Assembly: GCF_018381315.1 (NCBI RefSeq)
Contig: NZ_JAGZSD010000004.1
Coordinates: 248,001-312,000, forward strand
DNA length: 64,000 nt
Direction: 5' to 3'
From: Anaerostipes sp.
GTDB lineage: Bacteria; Bacillota; Clostridia; Lachnospirales; Lachnospiraceae
Part shown: positions 1-7,754 of the stretch, in pieces
Numbering within the stretch: the stretch's first letter is position 1
Layout: every line of letters starts with the position of its first letter
The notes under the pieces: model-generated
What the model was told of the DNA's origin: nothing
What the model saw: only the letters and a program-made list of their open reading frames with translations
Databases searched by the model: none
Translations under genes and position numbers: made by a program

Positions 1-491
1 TCTGTCAGTGCGTTCGTCAGCCATACGATCGGCACTCCAATGACAAAAAACATTAGAAGCCCAACCACAATCGACGCAATGGTCGGAACAATCATCATCG
101 GCATCAGACCCTCCGCCCATTTCGGAACTTTCAGATTATCCTTAAGCCAAAGTACGAAGAATCCGACAATATAGCCTCCCAGCATACCTCCTAAAAATCC
201 GGCTCCGATCTCTTTTGCGATACAGCCGATCAGCAGACCCGGGGCAATTCCCGGCCTGTCTGCAATTGAGTAAGCAATCGCTGCAGAAATCACCGGTGCA
301 AGCAGGCTCATTCCCAATACTCCCAGACTGGTCAAGGCAGACGGCACAGAAAATGATTTTGCATAATCTTCAATGACAGATCCGCCGGTCAGATTTCCAA
401 TGGCAATCAGCAGACCGGAAGCCACAACCAACGGCAGCATATAAGAGATGGCCGTCATGGCATGTTTTTTTAACTGTAAATTTTTTAGCAT
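1..491 (-). CDS. PTS fructose-type EIIC, partial
   Basis: This is the N-terminal 163 codons of a fructose-family PTS permease; the rest lies beyond base 1. It starts MLKNLQLKKHAMTAISYMLP, the usual beginning of the EIIC domain of fructose-like systems. Hydrophobic segments follow, with the conserved stretch PGIAPGLLIG. The protein would form the membrane channel that imports and phosphorylates a sugar with the EIIB and EIIA encoded upstream. It begins 21 bases after the EIIB stop, so the two are co-transcribed. The sugar cannot be told from this part. The family is clear; substrate is open (fructose, mannitol-like or another hexose). Confidence 0.9.
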   Translation of the reverse strand, partial: MLKNLQLKKHAMTAISYMLPLVVASGLLIAIGNLTGGSVIEDYAKSFSVPSALTSLGVLGMSLLAPVISAAIAYSIADRPGIAPGLLIGCIAKEIGAGFLGGMLGGYIVGFFVLWLKDNLKVPKWAEGLMPMMIVPTIASIVVGLLMFFVIGVPIVWLTNALT

Positions 492-512
492 TGTTATCCT
501 CCCTTTTCTTTT

Positions 513-827
513 CTAATTTTTCATAACTTTTCCCTGGATGGTCAGCAGCAGTTTCTTCGGCGCTTTGATCACTGCCTCCGTCGGGACCTCCACAATGGGC
601 AGCCCCTTGAAGCGTTCCTTTCCGCCGACTTTGATGTCCGCTGCGATCAGCGCCACGTCTGCTTCCCTGATCTGTTCCGGTGTCACCTCATCCTCTGTCC
701 CTATGGTCCCCTGTGTTTCAATATGTGCCTCAAATCCAAGTTCCTGGGCTGCCCTTACAATTTTTTCTTTTGCAATATATGTGTGGGCAATTCCTGATGT
801 ACAAGCTGCAATTCCTACAATCTTCAT
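513..827 (-). CDS. PTS fructose-type EIIB
   Basis: A stand-alone 104-residue EIIB of the fructose family. The active-site cysteine is Cys9 in IAACTSGIAHTY, matching the family pattern ACPTGIAHT with Thr-Ser in place of Pro-Thr. It accepts phosphate from EIIA and passes it to the sugar bound by EIIC. The start is preceded by a strong GGAGGA site. It is separated from the EIIA gene by about 411 bases that hold a promoter and structured repeats, so EIIB-EIIC form their own transcription unit, apparently controlled by the same box as the regulator gene. Confidence 0.93.
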   Translation of the reverse strand: MKIVGIAACTSGIAHTYIAKEKIVRAAQELGFEAHIETQGTIGTEDEVTPEQIREADVALIAADIKVGGKERFKGLPIVEVPTEAVIKAPKKLLLTIQGKVMKN

Positions 828-877
828 TCTCTGTATCCTCCTTCCTTTCTGGCTGATGAACTTTATCCTGTGAATAA

Positions 878-906
878 ATCATACTATGGTTTGGGCATCT
901 GTGTTC
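878..906 (-). promoter_or_regulatory. Predicted promoter of EIIB-EIIC
   Basis: On the minus strand a -10 TATGAT (878-883) has only a weak -35 (GAACAC, 901-906; 17-bp spacer). A poor -35 fits an activator-dependent promoter. The start site would lie about 45 bases before the EIIB start codon. Confidence 0.5.
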
Positions 907-912
907 ATTAAG

Positions 913-931
913 TCCGGGCTTTTTAATGCGG
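913..931 (-). promoter_or_regulatory. Shared regulator box, copy 1 (EIIB promoter)
   Basis: The plus-strand sequence TCCGGGCTTTTTAATGCGG matches 17 of 19 bases with a copy at 3780-3798 upstream of the PRD regulator. In both places the box edge is exactly 29 bases from the -10 hexamer. This is what an activator site shared by two promoters looks like; the PRD regulator encoded here is the obvious candidate to bind it (inference). Confidence 0.6.
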
Positions 932-936
932 AACTT

Positions 937-965
937 CTTTTCCTTTTCCCACAGAAAAGGAAAAG
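937..965. repeat. Perfect 11-bp inverted repeat
   Basis: Arms CTTTTCCTTTT (937-947) and AAAAGGAAAAG (955-965) flank a 7-base loop. It lies just upstream of the regulator box. Low GC makes a terminator unlikely; it may be a binding site or part of the neighbouring repeat block. Confidence 0.45.
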
Positions 966-1034
966 TTTTAACACTTTATTCCGGTAATTTTTTATAGATA
1001 AGCGGAAGCTTTCATCCTGCAGCGGTCTGCTTTA

Positions 1035-1190
1035 ACAGACATCCATACGTGATTGTTCGCAATAAGAAAGAATCCCGCTTGCGGGATTCTCCGTCTGCGG
1101 CGGGTCGCTTTGGCGACATGATTCCTTATCGCCGCAGTGCGATCCTCGCGGAGCGTTTTTTATTTCATAGGACGCACTTTCCTATGAAAT
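1035..1190. repeat. Nested palindromic intergenic element (REP/MITE-like)
   Basis: Several perfect inverted repeats are packed together: GAATCCCGC/GCGGGATTC around 1070-1090; CTGCGGCG/CGCCGCAG around 1095-1136, enclosing GTCGC/GCGAC; and ATTTCATAGG (1162-1171) with CCTATGAAAT (1181-1190). The density and higher GC than the flanks resemble dispersed palindromic units found between genes. Only one copy is in this window, so its repeat nature is inferred. Confidence 0.5.
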
Positions 1191-1193
1191 AGA

Positions 1194-1220
1194 AAACAGC
1201 TCCGGAAAAACCGGAACTGT
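1194..1220 (-). terminator. Probable terminator after EIIA
   Basis: On the minus strand AGTTCCGG and CCGGAGCT form an 8-bp stem around a T5 loop, followed by GTTTTCTATTT. It lies about 20 bases after the EIIA stop and would end the regulator-EIIA transcript. Confidence 0.55.
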
Positions 1221-1238
1221 CTGTTCTCTCATTAAATC

Positions 1239-1688
1239 CTATGAAAATACTGCTTTTAAATCTTCCACATTTTCTGCTTTCAGAAGTGTATTTACAGCCT
1301 CATCGTTCCCCAGAGTCCTGGCAACTTCCGCCAGGAGTTTTAAATGTGTCTTGGCGTTCTCGTTGTCATTTCCCACTGCAAACAAGAAGATAAGTTTTAC
1401 GCCTCTTCCGTCTAAAGTCTCCCACTGTATCTCATGATCCAGCTTGCCAATAGCGATTCCCACCTGTGTGACCGAACTGCTCTTTCCGTGGGGGATAGCC
1501 ACAAAGTTTCCGATTCCGGTCTGTCCCTGCGCTTCCCTCACATAAATATCTGCCACATACTCATCCACATCTGCGATATATCCTGCCGACTTTAATTTTT
1601 CTGCCAGATATAAAATTGCCTCTTTTTTATCATCTGCATCCATATGCAGGTCAATGACTCTCTCATCCAACACACTTTTAATATCCAT
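1239..1688 (-). CDS. PTS fructose/mannitol-type EIIA
   Basis: A 149-residue EIIA of the mannitol/fructose family. The phosphorylated histidine is His67 in FVAIPHGKSS. It receives phosphate from HPr and passes it to the EIIB encoded downstream. The gene follows the PRD regulator by 22 bases, so the two are co-transcribed. Length and motif are standard. It may also phosphorylate the regulator, as EII components do with PRD proteins. Confidence 0.93.
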   Translation of the reverse strand: MDIKSVLDERVIDLHMDADDKKEAILYLAEKLKSAGYIADVDEYVADIYVREAQGQTGIGNFVAIPHGKSSSVTQVGIAIGKLDHEIQWETLDGRGVKLIFLFAVGNDNENAKTHLKLLAEVARTLGNDEAVNTLLKAENVEDLKAVFS

Positions 1689-1710
1689 CCTTGTCCTCCT
1701 TTTCCTTTCA

Positions 1711-3684
1711 CTACTGAATCAGATATTTATACACTTCAATTGTTGATTTCATATTCCTTAACATTTTGATCTTTTCCTCTGTATCAATCAGAGACACGTA
1801 TTCCTTGTAAAACAACTGGATGCGGTGAATCTCATCTCTTGTGTTCATTTTAAATGCAAGCAGAAATACAATCTGGATCTGTTCCTCGTCCCACATAACC
1901 GGCTTCTCTAAAAAAGCGATAGCCACCTTTGATTCATTCACAGCGGTGGGAGATCCATGGGGAAGGCTGATCCCGTTCCCGATGGTTGTTGTTGTCTTGC
2001 TTTCGCGTTCCATCACAGTGTCATAAAAGTCACTTTTTACGACACCCTTTTTTTGCATGGCCTCACACATAAATTTTAAGCATTCTTCTTTGGTCGAAAC
2101 ATTCAGGCCTGTGAAGATCAGTTCCGGTGAAAACAGAAGACAGCATTCAGGGGAAAAAGGATTTTCATTTTCGATCAGCTGGGAGTTCATATCGTCCAGA
2201 TGATTTCTCAGTCCGATGATCCCGTTCTCACTTAAAATGTTCGGGATCACCGCAACCCTTTTATCCTTTGTCTTCATATTTTTTGAGGAAATGATCAGAT
2301 CATAGTCCCAATAATCCTCTGTCCTGTAATCATGGGTGCTGACAAACACCAATTTCCCGATCTCCGGCACAAACTTCCGTATCCGTTCTTTGATCAGCTG
2401 GGCATGGCCCATGTTGGAATCCGTAATCACCAGTGCATTATACTGGTGCTTCTTCCTTTCCATGGCCGCCTGGATATACAGCACAATGTACCCAATCTCA
2501 TCTTCTGTGATCTGCAGGTTATAACTTTCTTCAAATAAGATGCTGATAACCCAGCTGGCCCGGAATACATTTTTATATTCCTCTTTGATAAAATCAATCA
2601 GGGCATTCTCCTGCGGCGTCCCATATCTCAGCCTGAAAATCGTGGGACGCAGATGTACGATCAGGCTCTCTTTCACCTTTTGGTCAGATGTCAGGTCAAC
2701 TTCCAGCACATCCCCGATCATTTTTAACATCCTGTCTACAAATTCCACCAGCTTGTTGTCATACTTCTTCACCTGCTCCAGGGTAACTTCCACTTCAGAG
2801 ATACCAATGAATTTTGAACACAGGATCTGAATGGATAAAAATAAAATATCCTCCGACAGAAAATGTACATGAAATACTTCTTCCAGTTTTTCAAAAATAG
2901 CCACAGTAAAAGCGTATTCCGTATACTTTTTAAGAATCTTAAGTTCTTCCTGATAGTAATCACTCACCAGGGGAATCTCTAATTCCTTCCTTTTATACGC
3001 CAGACAGCAGTAAATCAAAATCTCATAAAATGAGTCATCGGTGAACCGGTATTTCCACTCTTTCTCAGTCTGGATAATGCACTTTTCAACTGCCCGCACG
3101 TCAATATTCGGAAAAAAATAATCGATGTTTGCCCGGATATCCTCCACATCCGATTTATCCATGATCAGATTCTTTAATGCTACCCTGTATTCGTTTTCCT
3201 GGCTTTTCAGCCGGTATCCCTTACCTCTTTCGTTGACCAATACGATATGATATTGATTCAGCCATTCTTCACATTCTTTCAGCACCTTCAGCATTGTGGG
3301 AACGCTCAAATACAGTTTTTCCGACAATTTCTGTGTTGTCAGTGTCTGCCATGGCCGCAGGTTAAAAAATAACTTCAGGGTTTCCGTCATCCGCTCTCTG
3401 GGATCGTAATTTCCCATCTGATAACTTTCTTTCCTGCCAAGGAGTGCTTGGATCTGTACTTTCTGCTCATCGCCGGCCTCCAGCCAAATTCCAACTCTCG
3501 GTTTGCGCTGGATTTCTCCCAGATGATTCTGCAGCAGAAACTCATTCATTCCGTCTAACTTATTTCTCACAGACTTTTCAGAAAGGCCCACCTCCCGCGC
3601 AATCTTTCCGGCCGAAACAACTTTTCCATCCATAAGGCAGTCAAAAATCTGTTTCTTATAGAATTTATCTTTTGAACATCTCAT
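1711..3684 (-). CDS. PRD-containing transcription activator with EIIA domain (MtlR/LicR type)
   Basis: A 657-residue regulator of the BglG/MtlR class. The N terminus has two helix-turn-helix segments (about residues 5-60, GKIAREVGLSEKSVRNKLDG, and about 95-150). PRD domains follow at roughly 170-390. A middle part (about 410-500) resembles an EIIB-like domain, and the C terminus (about 510-657) is EIIA-like with the phospho-site SLPHGSP. DNA-binding HTH rather than an RNA-binding CAT domain indicates a promoter activator, not an antiterminator. Its activity should respond to phosphorylation by the PTS and so to sugar flow. It is co-transcribed with EIIA and probably controls its own promoter and that of EIIB-EIIC through the shared box. 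Confidence 0.9.
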   Translation of the reverse strand: MRCSKDKFYKKQIFDCLMDGKVVSAGKIAREVGLSEKSVRNKLDGMNEFLLQNHLGEIQRKPRVGIWLEAGDEQKVQIQALLGRKESYQMGNYDPRERMTETLKLFFNLRPWQTLTTQKLSEKLYLSVPTMLKVLKECEEWLNQYHIVLVNERGKGYRLKSQENEYRVALKNLIMDKSDVEDIRANIDYFFPNIDVRAVEKCIIQTEKEWKYRFTDDSFYEILIYCCLAYKRKELEIPLVSDYYQEELKILKKYTEYAFTVAIFEKLEEVFHVHFLSEDILFLSIQILCSKFIGISEVEVTLEQVKKYDNKLVEFVDRMLKMIGDVLEVDLTSDQKVKESLIVHLRPTIFRLRYGTPQENALIDFIKEEYKNVFRASWVISILFEESYNLQITEDEIGYIVLYIQAAMERKKHQYNALVITDSNMGHAQLIKERIRKFVPEIGKLVFVSTHDYRTEDYWDYDLIISSKNMKTKDKRVAVIPNILSENGIIGLRNHLDDMNSQLIENENPFSPECCLLFSPELIFTGLNVSTKEECLKFMCEAMQKKGVVKSDFYDTVMERESKTTTTIGNGISLPHGSPTAVNESKVAIAFLEKPVMWDEEQIQIVFLLAFKMNTRDEIHRIQLFYKEYVSLIDTEEKIKMLRNMKSTIEVYKYLIQ

Positions 3685-3744
3685 CTCTTCCAGGCTCCTC
3701 TCAAAAATAATAAAATCCTTTTTACACCTCCTTTTGTTATTCCA

Positions 3745-3773
3745 AGTATAGCATAGAAAATTTTGGCCGAATT
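3745..3773 (-). promoter_or_regulatory. Predicted promoter of the PRD regulator-EIIA unit
   Basis: On the minus strand TGCTATACT gives an extended -10 (TATACT at 3745-3750). The -35 position (3768-3773, ATTCGG) is poor, which fits dependence on an activator bound just upstream. Confidence 0.55.
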
Positions 3774-3779
3774 ATCGAC

Positions 3780-3798
3780 TCCGGACATTTTAATGCGG
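3780..3798 (-). promoter_or_regulatory. Shared regulator box, copy 2 (PRD regulator promoter)
   Basis: The plus-strand sequence TCCGGACATTTTAATGCGG matches the copy at 913-931 in 17 of 19 bases and sits at the same 29-base distance from the -10 hexamer. It predicts self-regulation of the PRD regulator. Confidence 0.6.
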
Positions 3799-3857
3799 TA
3801 GATTTTATAAATCATGCAGACTTCGGGATGTTTTTGAAGAAGTTTATTTAAACACAC

Positions 3858-3890
3858 AAAAAGAGACCTCCGAAGAAGTCTCTTTTTTAT
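3858..3890 (-). terminator. Terminator of the tal-tkt operon
   Basis: On the minus strand GAGACTTC and GAGGTCTC form an 8-bp stem closed by a TTCG tetraloop and followed by a T run. It begins about 20 bases after the transketolase C-terminal gene and separates that operon from the PRD regulator. Confidence 0.9.
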
Positions 3891-3910
3891 AAAGCTAATA
3901 TACAAATTCT

Positions 3911-4849
3911 CTATACAAACGCTTTTACACTCTTATAAATGCCTTCGCTGTCCAGTCCGAATTCTTTGATCAGTTCCACTGCCGGTCCTGAATGTCCGAA
4001 TACATCCTGTACGCCCAGTTTCAGTACCGGAGTCGGTGCCTTTTCACTCAGTACATCACATACTGCGCTTCCAAGTCCGCCGATCACAGAATGTTCTTCC
4101 ACTGTAACCACTTTTCCGGTCTCTTTTGCTGCGGCGATTACCAGCTCGTCATCCAATGGCTTAACTGTTGCCATGTTGATAACCTTTGCGCTGATTCCGT
4201 CTGCGGCAAGCTTCTCAGCAGCTTCAAGGCTTTCACCTACGCAAAGTCCGTTGGCAATGATGGTAACATCTGTACCTTCTCTTAACACAGTACCTTTTCC
4301 GATCTCAAATTTGTAGTCCGCCGTGTCATTGATCACAGGCACAGCCAGACGTCCGAATCTCATATAAACCGGTCCGTCAAGTTCTGCTGCCGCTTTGACA
4401 ACAGCTTTTGCTTCCACGTCATCAGAAGGAACGATAACGGTCATTCCAGGAATCGTGCGCATTAAAGCCACGTCCTCACAGCACTGATGAGTCGCACCGT
4501 CTTCTCCGACAGAGATACCGCCGTGTGTAGCACCGATCTTTACATTTAAGTGAGGATATCCCACACCGTTTCTTACCTGCTCATATGCACGTCCTGCTGC
4601 AAACATAGCGAAGGTACTGACAAACGGGATCATGCCGCTGGCAGCAAATCCTGCTCCCATGCCCACCATGTTGCACTCTGCGATACCGCAGTCAATGTGA
4701 CGTTCCGGAAATTCTTTTTTAAATACGCCAGTCTTTGTAGCGGCAGCCAGATCGGCATCCAATACTACTACATTCGGGTTTTCTTTTCCTAATTCAACCA
4801 GGGCATTTCCGTAGCTTTCTCTGGTTGCAATTTTCTTTACATCTGCCAT
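3911..4849 (-). CDS. Transketolase, C-terminal subunit
   Basis: This 312-residue protein is the pyrimidine-binding plus C-terminal half of transketolase; many Firmicutes encode the enzyme as two chains. Motifs include DADLAAATKTG, the pyrimidine-domain CGIAECNMVGMGAGFAASG with its catalytic Glu, and THGGISVGEDGATHQ. With the upstream N-terminal subunit it moves two-carbon units between sugar phosphates in the non-oxidative pentose phosphate pathway. Only 1 base separates it from the upstream gene, so the halves are translated together. It ends the tal-tkt operon. Confidence 0.95.
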   Translation of the reverse strand: MADVKKIATRESYGNALVELGKENPNVVVLDADLAAATKTGVFKKEFPERHIDCGIAECNMVGMGAGFAASGMIPFVSTFAMFAAGRAYEQVRNGVGYPHLNVKIGATHGGISVGEDGATHQCCEDVALMRTIPGMTVIVPSDDVEAKAVVKAAAELDGPVYMRFGRLAVPVINDTADYKFEIGKGTVLREGTDVTIIANGLCVGESLEAAEKLAADGISAKVINMATVKPLDDELVIAAAKETGKVVTVEEHSVIGGLGSAVCDVLSEKAPTPVLKLGVQDVFGHSGPAVELIKEFGLDSEGIYKSVKAFV

Positions 4850-4850
4850 C

Positions 4851-5672
4851 TTAACATCCCACCTTCTCTAATTCATTCAATGCCTGTTCACATTGTTCAT
4901 CATTCGGAGCAGAACCGTGCCATCCGACCTGGTTTTCCATGAAGGATACACCTTTTCCTTTGACTGTCTTCATGATGATAGCTGTTGGTTTTCCTTTGCA
5001 CTCTTTTGCTTTTTTCAGTGCATCGGCAATCTCATCAAAATTATGTCCGTCAATATTGATCACATTGAAATTGAATGCTTCAAATTTAGCATCGATTGGA
5101 TATGGAGAGCAGACATCGTCAATCTTTCCGTCGATCTGAAGACCGTTATTGTCCACGATGACAACAAGATTGTCAAGCTTTCTGAAGCCTGCACTCATGG
5201 CAGCTTCCCATACCTGCCCTTCCTGAATCTCTCCGTCACCTAATAAAGTATAAGTGCGGTAGTCTTTTCCTTTTAACTTTGCAGCCAAAGCCATTCCGAC
5301 TGCTGCAGAGATTCCCTGTCCCAATGATCCGCTGGACATATCAACACCCGGAATCTTTTTCATATCAGGATGTCCCTGTAAATAGGAATCAATATGGCGC
5401 AGTGTGAGCAGATCTTCTTTTGGGAAAAATCCTCTCTCTGCCAATGTAGAATACAGTCCCGGCGCTACATGTCCTTTGGAAAGCACAAATCGGTCTCTGT
5501 CTTCCATCTTCGGATTTTTCGGGTCAATGTTCATTTCTTCAAAATATAAATATGCAAACATATCTGCGGATGATAAAGATCCGCCCGGATGTCCGGATTT
5601 TGCAGCGTGTGTCGCTTTGATGATTCCTTTGCGGATCTCATTGGCTGTTTTTTGTAATTCTGCCACTGTCAT
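4851..5672 (-). CDS. Transketolase, N-terminal subunit
   Basis: The thiamine-pyrophosphate-binding half of split transketolase, 273 residues from the preferred ATG. The TPP motif is GDGEIQEGQ...NN, together with KSGHPGGSLSSAD and the conserved KGHVAPGLYS. A longer reading with a TTG at 5684 is possible, but GGGAG lies 5 bases before the ATG at 5672. It follows transaldolase closely, forming the operon tal-tktN-tktC. It acts in the cytoplasm on xylulose 5-phosphate, ribose 5-phosphate and related sugars. Confidence 0.95.
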   Translation of the reverse strand: MTVAELQKTANEIRKGIIKATHAAKSGHPGGSLSSADMFAYLYFEEMNIDPKNPKMEDRDRFVLSKGHVAPGLYSTLAERGFFPKEDLLTLRHIDSYLQGHPDMKKIPGVDMSSGSLGQGISAAVGMALAAKLKGKDYRTYTLLGDGEIQEGQVWEAAMSAGFRKLDNLVVIVDNNGLQIDGKIDDVCSPYPIDAKFEAFNFNVINIDGHNFDEIADALKKAKECKGKPTAIIMKTVKGKGVSFMENQVGWHGSAPNDEQCEQALNELEKVGC

Positions 5673-5690
5673 TTTTTCTCCCAACCTTTC

Positions 5691-6344
5691 TTATTCTCCA
5701 AATACTGCTTTGTAGTCTGCCTGGAATTTTTCAATTCCCTGGTCTGTCAGAGGATGTTTCATCATCTGTTCAATGACATTGTAAGGTACGGTAGCAATAT
5801 CAGCACCCATCTTGGCACATTCGATAACATGGATCGGGTTGCGGACGCTTGCACAGATGATCTGAGTATCGATTCCGCCTGCCTCAAAAATTTCAACGAT
5901 GTCTGCGATCAGATCTAAACCGTTCTGAGAAATGTCATCTAATCTTCCTAAGAATGGAGAAACATATGTAGCTCCTGCTCTTGCTGCAAGAAGTGCCTGT
6001 GTAGGATTAAAAACAAGTGTGAGGTTTGTCTTTACTCCTTCTGAAGATAATACTTTTGTAGCTTTTAATCCTTCTACAGTTGTTGGGATCTTAACTACCA
6101 TATTCGGATGAATTTTTGCGATTTCTCTTCCTTCTTTGATCATGCCTTCTGCATCAGTCGTTGTAGCTTTAACTTCTCCGCTGATGGCTCCGTCTACAAT
6201 AGAAGTGATTTCTTTGATGACATCTTCAAACTGTCTGCCTGATTTTGCGATCAGAGAAGGGTTTGTTGTCACTCCGCAGATCACTCCCATGTCGTTTGCT
6301 TTTTTGATATCATCTACATTTGCTGTGTCTAAAAAGAATCTCAT
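5691..6344 (-). CDS. Transaldolase / fructose-6-phosphate aldolase family (TalC/MipB)
   Basis: A 217-residue short transaldolase. It begins MRFFLDTANVDDIKKANDMG; the Schiff-base lysine is in NMVVKIPTT, and YVSPFLGRLDD is typical of the family. Short members can be true transaldolases or fructose-6-phosphate aldolases. Co-transcription with split transketolase favours transaldolase in the pentose phosphate pathway. The gene has an AGGAGG site and is divergent from a LacI-type regulator, which probably controls it. Confidence 0.93.
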   Translation of the reverse strand: MRFFLDTANVDDIKKANDMGVICGVTTNPSLIAKSGRQFEDVIKEITSIVDGAISGEVKATTTDAEGMIKEGREIAKIHPNMVVKIPTTVEGLKATKVLSSEGVKTNLTLVFNPTQALLAARAGATYVSPFLGRLDDISQNGLDLIADIVEIFEAGGIDTQIICASVRNPIHVIECAKMGADIATVPYNVIEQMMKHPLTDQGIEKFQADYKAVFGE

Positions 6345-6674
6345 ATTATCTTCCTCCTAAAAATGAATTGCTGCACTTTTGCTCTGGTATCATTTAACCA
6401 TGGATTCCTTCCTTTTGTCAAACGTCTAAACCCCAGTGTTTATGCGATTTTACAGGAAATTATTAATAATTTTAATGTTTATTAATAACCACGGATTTTT
6501 GATTATTGTATACCAAATATGAGTTGTCAAAAAAACCACGTTTTTATCTGTTTTTTCTTTTCTATTTATGTTATGATTTTTCAAAAGACTAATAATTTGT
6601 ATTTTATTATTAATATTTTATATTTTTATTAATTAATAATAATTAATTAATATTTTTTTTGATTAGGAGGTTTT
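6345..6674. promoter_or_regulatory. 330-bp AT-rich divergent control region (tal operon / LacI regulator)
   Basis: There is no gene. Two candidate minus-strand promoters face tal: TTGACA-N18-TTAAAT (6392-6421) and TTGACA-N17-AATAAT (6502-6530). A plus-strand extended -10, TGTTATGAT (6569-6577), faces the LacI-type gene. The sequence is very rich in TTAATAAT words. A perfect 16-bp palindrome lies at 6457-6472. Confidence 0.55.
6457..6472. promoter_or_regulatory. Perfect 16-bp palindrome, candidate operator
   Basis: AAATTATTAATAATTT reads the same on both strands and lies between the two candidate tal promoters. It could be the LacI-type regulator's site, but it is all A/T in an AT-rich stretch and lacks the central CG common in LacI operators, so chance is possible. 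Confidence 0.3.
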
Positions 6675-7754
6675 ATGGCTTCAAAAAAGAAGATCACCAC
6701 AAAAGATATCGCAGTATATGCAAATGTTTCCCAATCCGCAGTCTCCATGATACTGAATCAGAAAAGTAATGTATCGTTTTCTGAGGAAACCAGAATGAAA
6801 GTATTAAATGCGGCAAAGGAACTTGGATATGAAAAAAAGAAAAAAAAGAATACTCAGCTTGTCGGTCTTTCCAAAGTCATTGTCATCATGTGCCCATTCC
6901 TCTCCAACCACTATTATTCTATTTTGGTGCACTCCATCACAGAGAGAGCCCATGACTACGGTTATGTGACATTTGTAGCCCCGACTCTGAGGAATCCCAA
7001 TACAGAACAGTTTTACCTGAATATGATTCAGGATTTTGATGCATCGGGCATCGTCTATCTCTATCCGACTTCCTGGCTGGATGATGTGAACCAGATGTCC
7101 AGGCATATCCCTGTGATCAACATCGGTGATAAAAATGATGACATTATGTTTGACTCCATCCATGTAAGCAGCACCAAGCCCGCTTATCTGGTGGCAGAGC
7201 ACCTGCTCTCCCTTGGGCACCGGAAGATTACTTATGTGTCCACACCGATGAGCACAATCGAGCGCTCCCGGTCCAAACGGTTCGAAGGGCTGAAAAAAGC
7301 CTTCTATGAACACGGATTTGATCCGGAGAATGTAACCTGCCGTTCTGTCTCCACTGGAGAATATAATACACTCTCACCCAACATGCTGGAGTATTCCTGC
7401 GGATTTAACCTGACCAAAGAAATCCTCACAGAAGGCACTGACTCCACGGCCTTTGTAGCCTACAACGATATGGTAGCTCTGGGGATTCTGGATGCTCTTT
7501 TTGACATGAAGTATAAAGTACCCAACGATTTCTCCGTATGCGGCTTTGACAATATTCCCATGGCCGACATGCGCCGGATCTCTCTGACTTCCGTGGAACA
7601 TTCCATCGAAGCCAAGGGACGGGAAGCCGTGGATATTATTGTAAGACACAGAGAATCCCAGTCCAAAAACAAACCGAGGAGTTTTGTGACTAAGCTTGAG
7701 TTTGAGCCTTTTATCGTAAAACGAAAAAGCACCGGAAAGGCGAGAAACACCTAG
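6675..7754 (+). CDS. LacI-family transcription regulator
   Basis: This 359-residue protein has an N-terminal LacI helix-turn-helix (TTKDIAVYANVSQSAVSMIL, residues about 7-27) and a hinge region. A periplasmic-binding-protein-like sugar sensor follows (about 65-345) with the family signatures DDIMFDSIHV, LGHRKITYVS and VPNDFSVCGFDNIPMA. The start has AGGAGG seven bases upstream. Lysines are abundant between the HTH and the sensor. It is divergent from tal-tkt and is the likely regulator of that operon; the inducer is unknown. Its stop codon overlaps the stop of the convergent amidohydrolase gene by 4 bases. Confidence 0.93.
   Translation: MASKKKITTKDIAVYANVSQSAVSMILNQKSNVSFSEETRMKVLNAAKELGYEKKKKKNTQLVGLSKVIVIMCPFLSNHYYSILVHSITERAHDYGYVTFVAPTLRNPNTEQFYLNMIQDFDASGIVYLYPTSWLDDVNQMSRHIPVINIGDKNDDIMFDSIHVSSTKPAYLVAEHLLSLGHRKITYVSTPMSTIERSRSKRFEGLKKAFYEHGFDPENVTCRSVSTGEYNTLSPNMLEYSCGFNLTKEILTEGTDSTAFVAYNDMVALGILDALFDMKYKVPNDFSVCGFDNIPMADMRRISLTSVEHSIEAKGREAVDIIVRHRESQSKNKPRSFVTKLEFEPFIVKRKSTGKARNT

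Larger units (their letters stand above)
828..1238. other. Structured 411-bp gap between EIIA and EIIB
   Basis: No gene is seen here. From high to low coordinates (the direction of transcription) it holds a likely terminator after EIIA, a dense block of nested palindromes, a perfect 11-bp inverted repeat, a predicted regulator box and the EIIB promoter. These are listed separately. Confidence 0.7.

Noticed and set aside
538..873. Plus-strand open frame of 111 codons over EIIB
   Set aside because: It is antisense to a clear EIIB with an active-site motif; the translation has no family features.
2336..2963. Several 60-96-codon frames inside the PRD regulator
   Set aside because: They are shadows of the 657-residue regulator and lack ribosome sites.
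3681..3905. 74-codon minus-strand frame between transketolase and the PRD regulator
   Set aside because: It spans the terminator, the regulator box and the promoter; it is lysine/arginine-rich with no family match by eye.
6480..6545. Repeated AACCACG word as LacI-type half sites
   Set aside because: Two copies (near 6487 and 6534) match over only about 8 bases and lack dyad symmetry.
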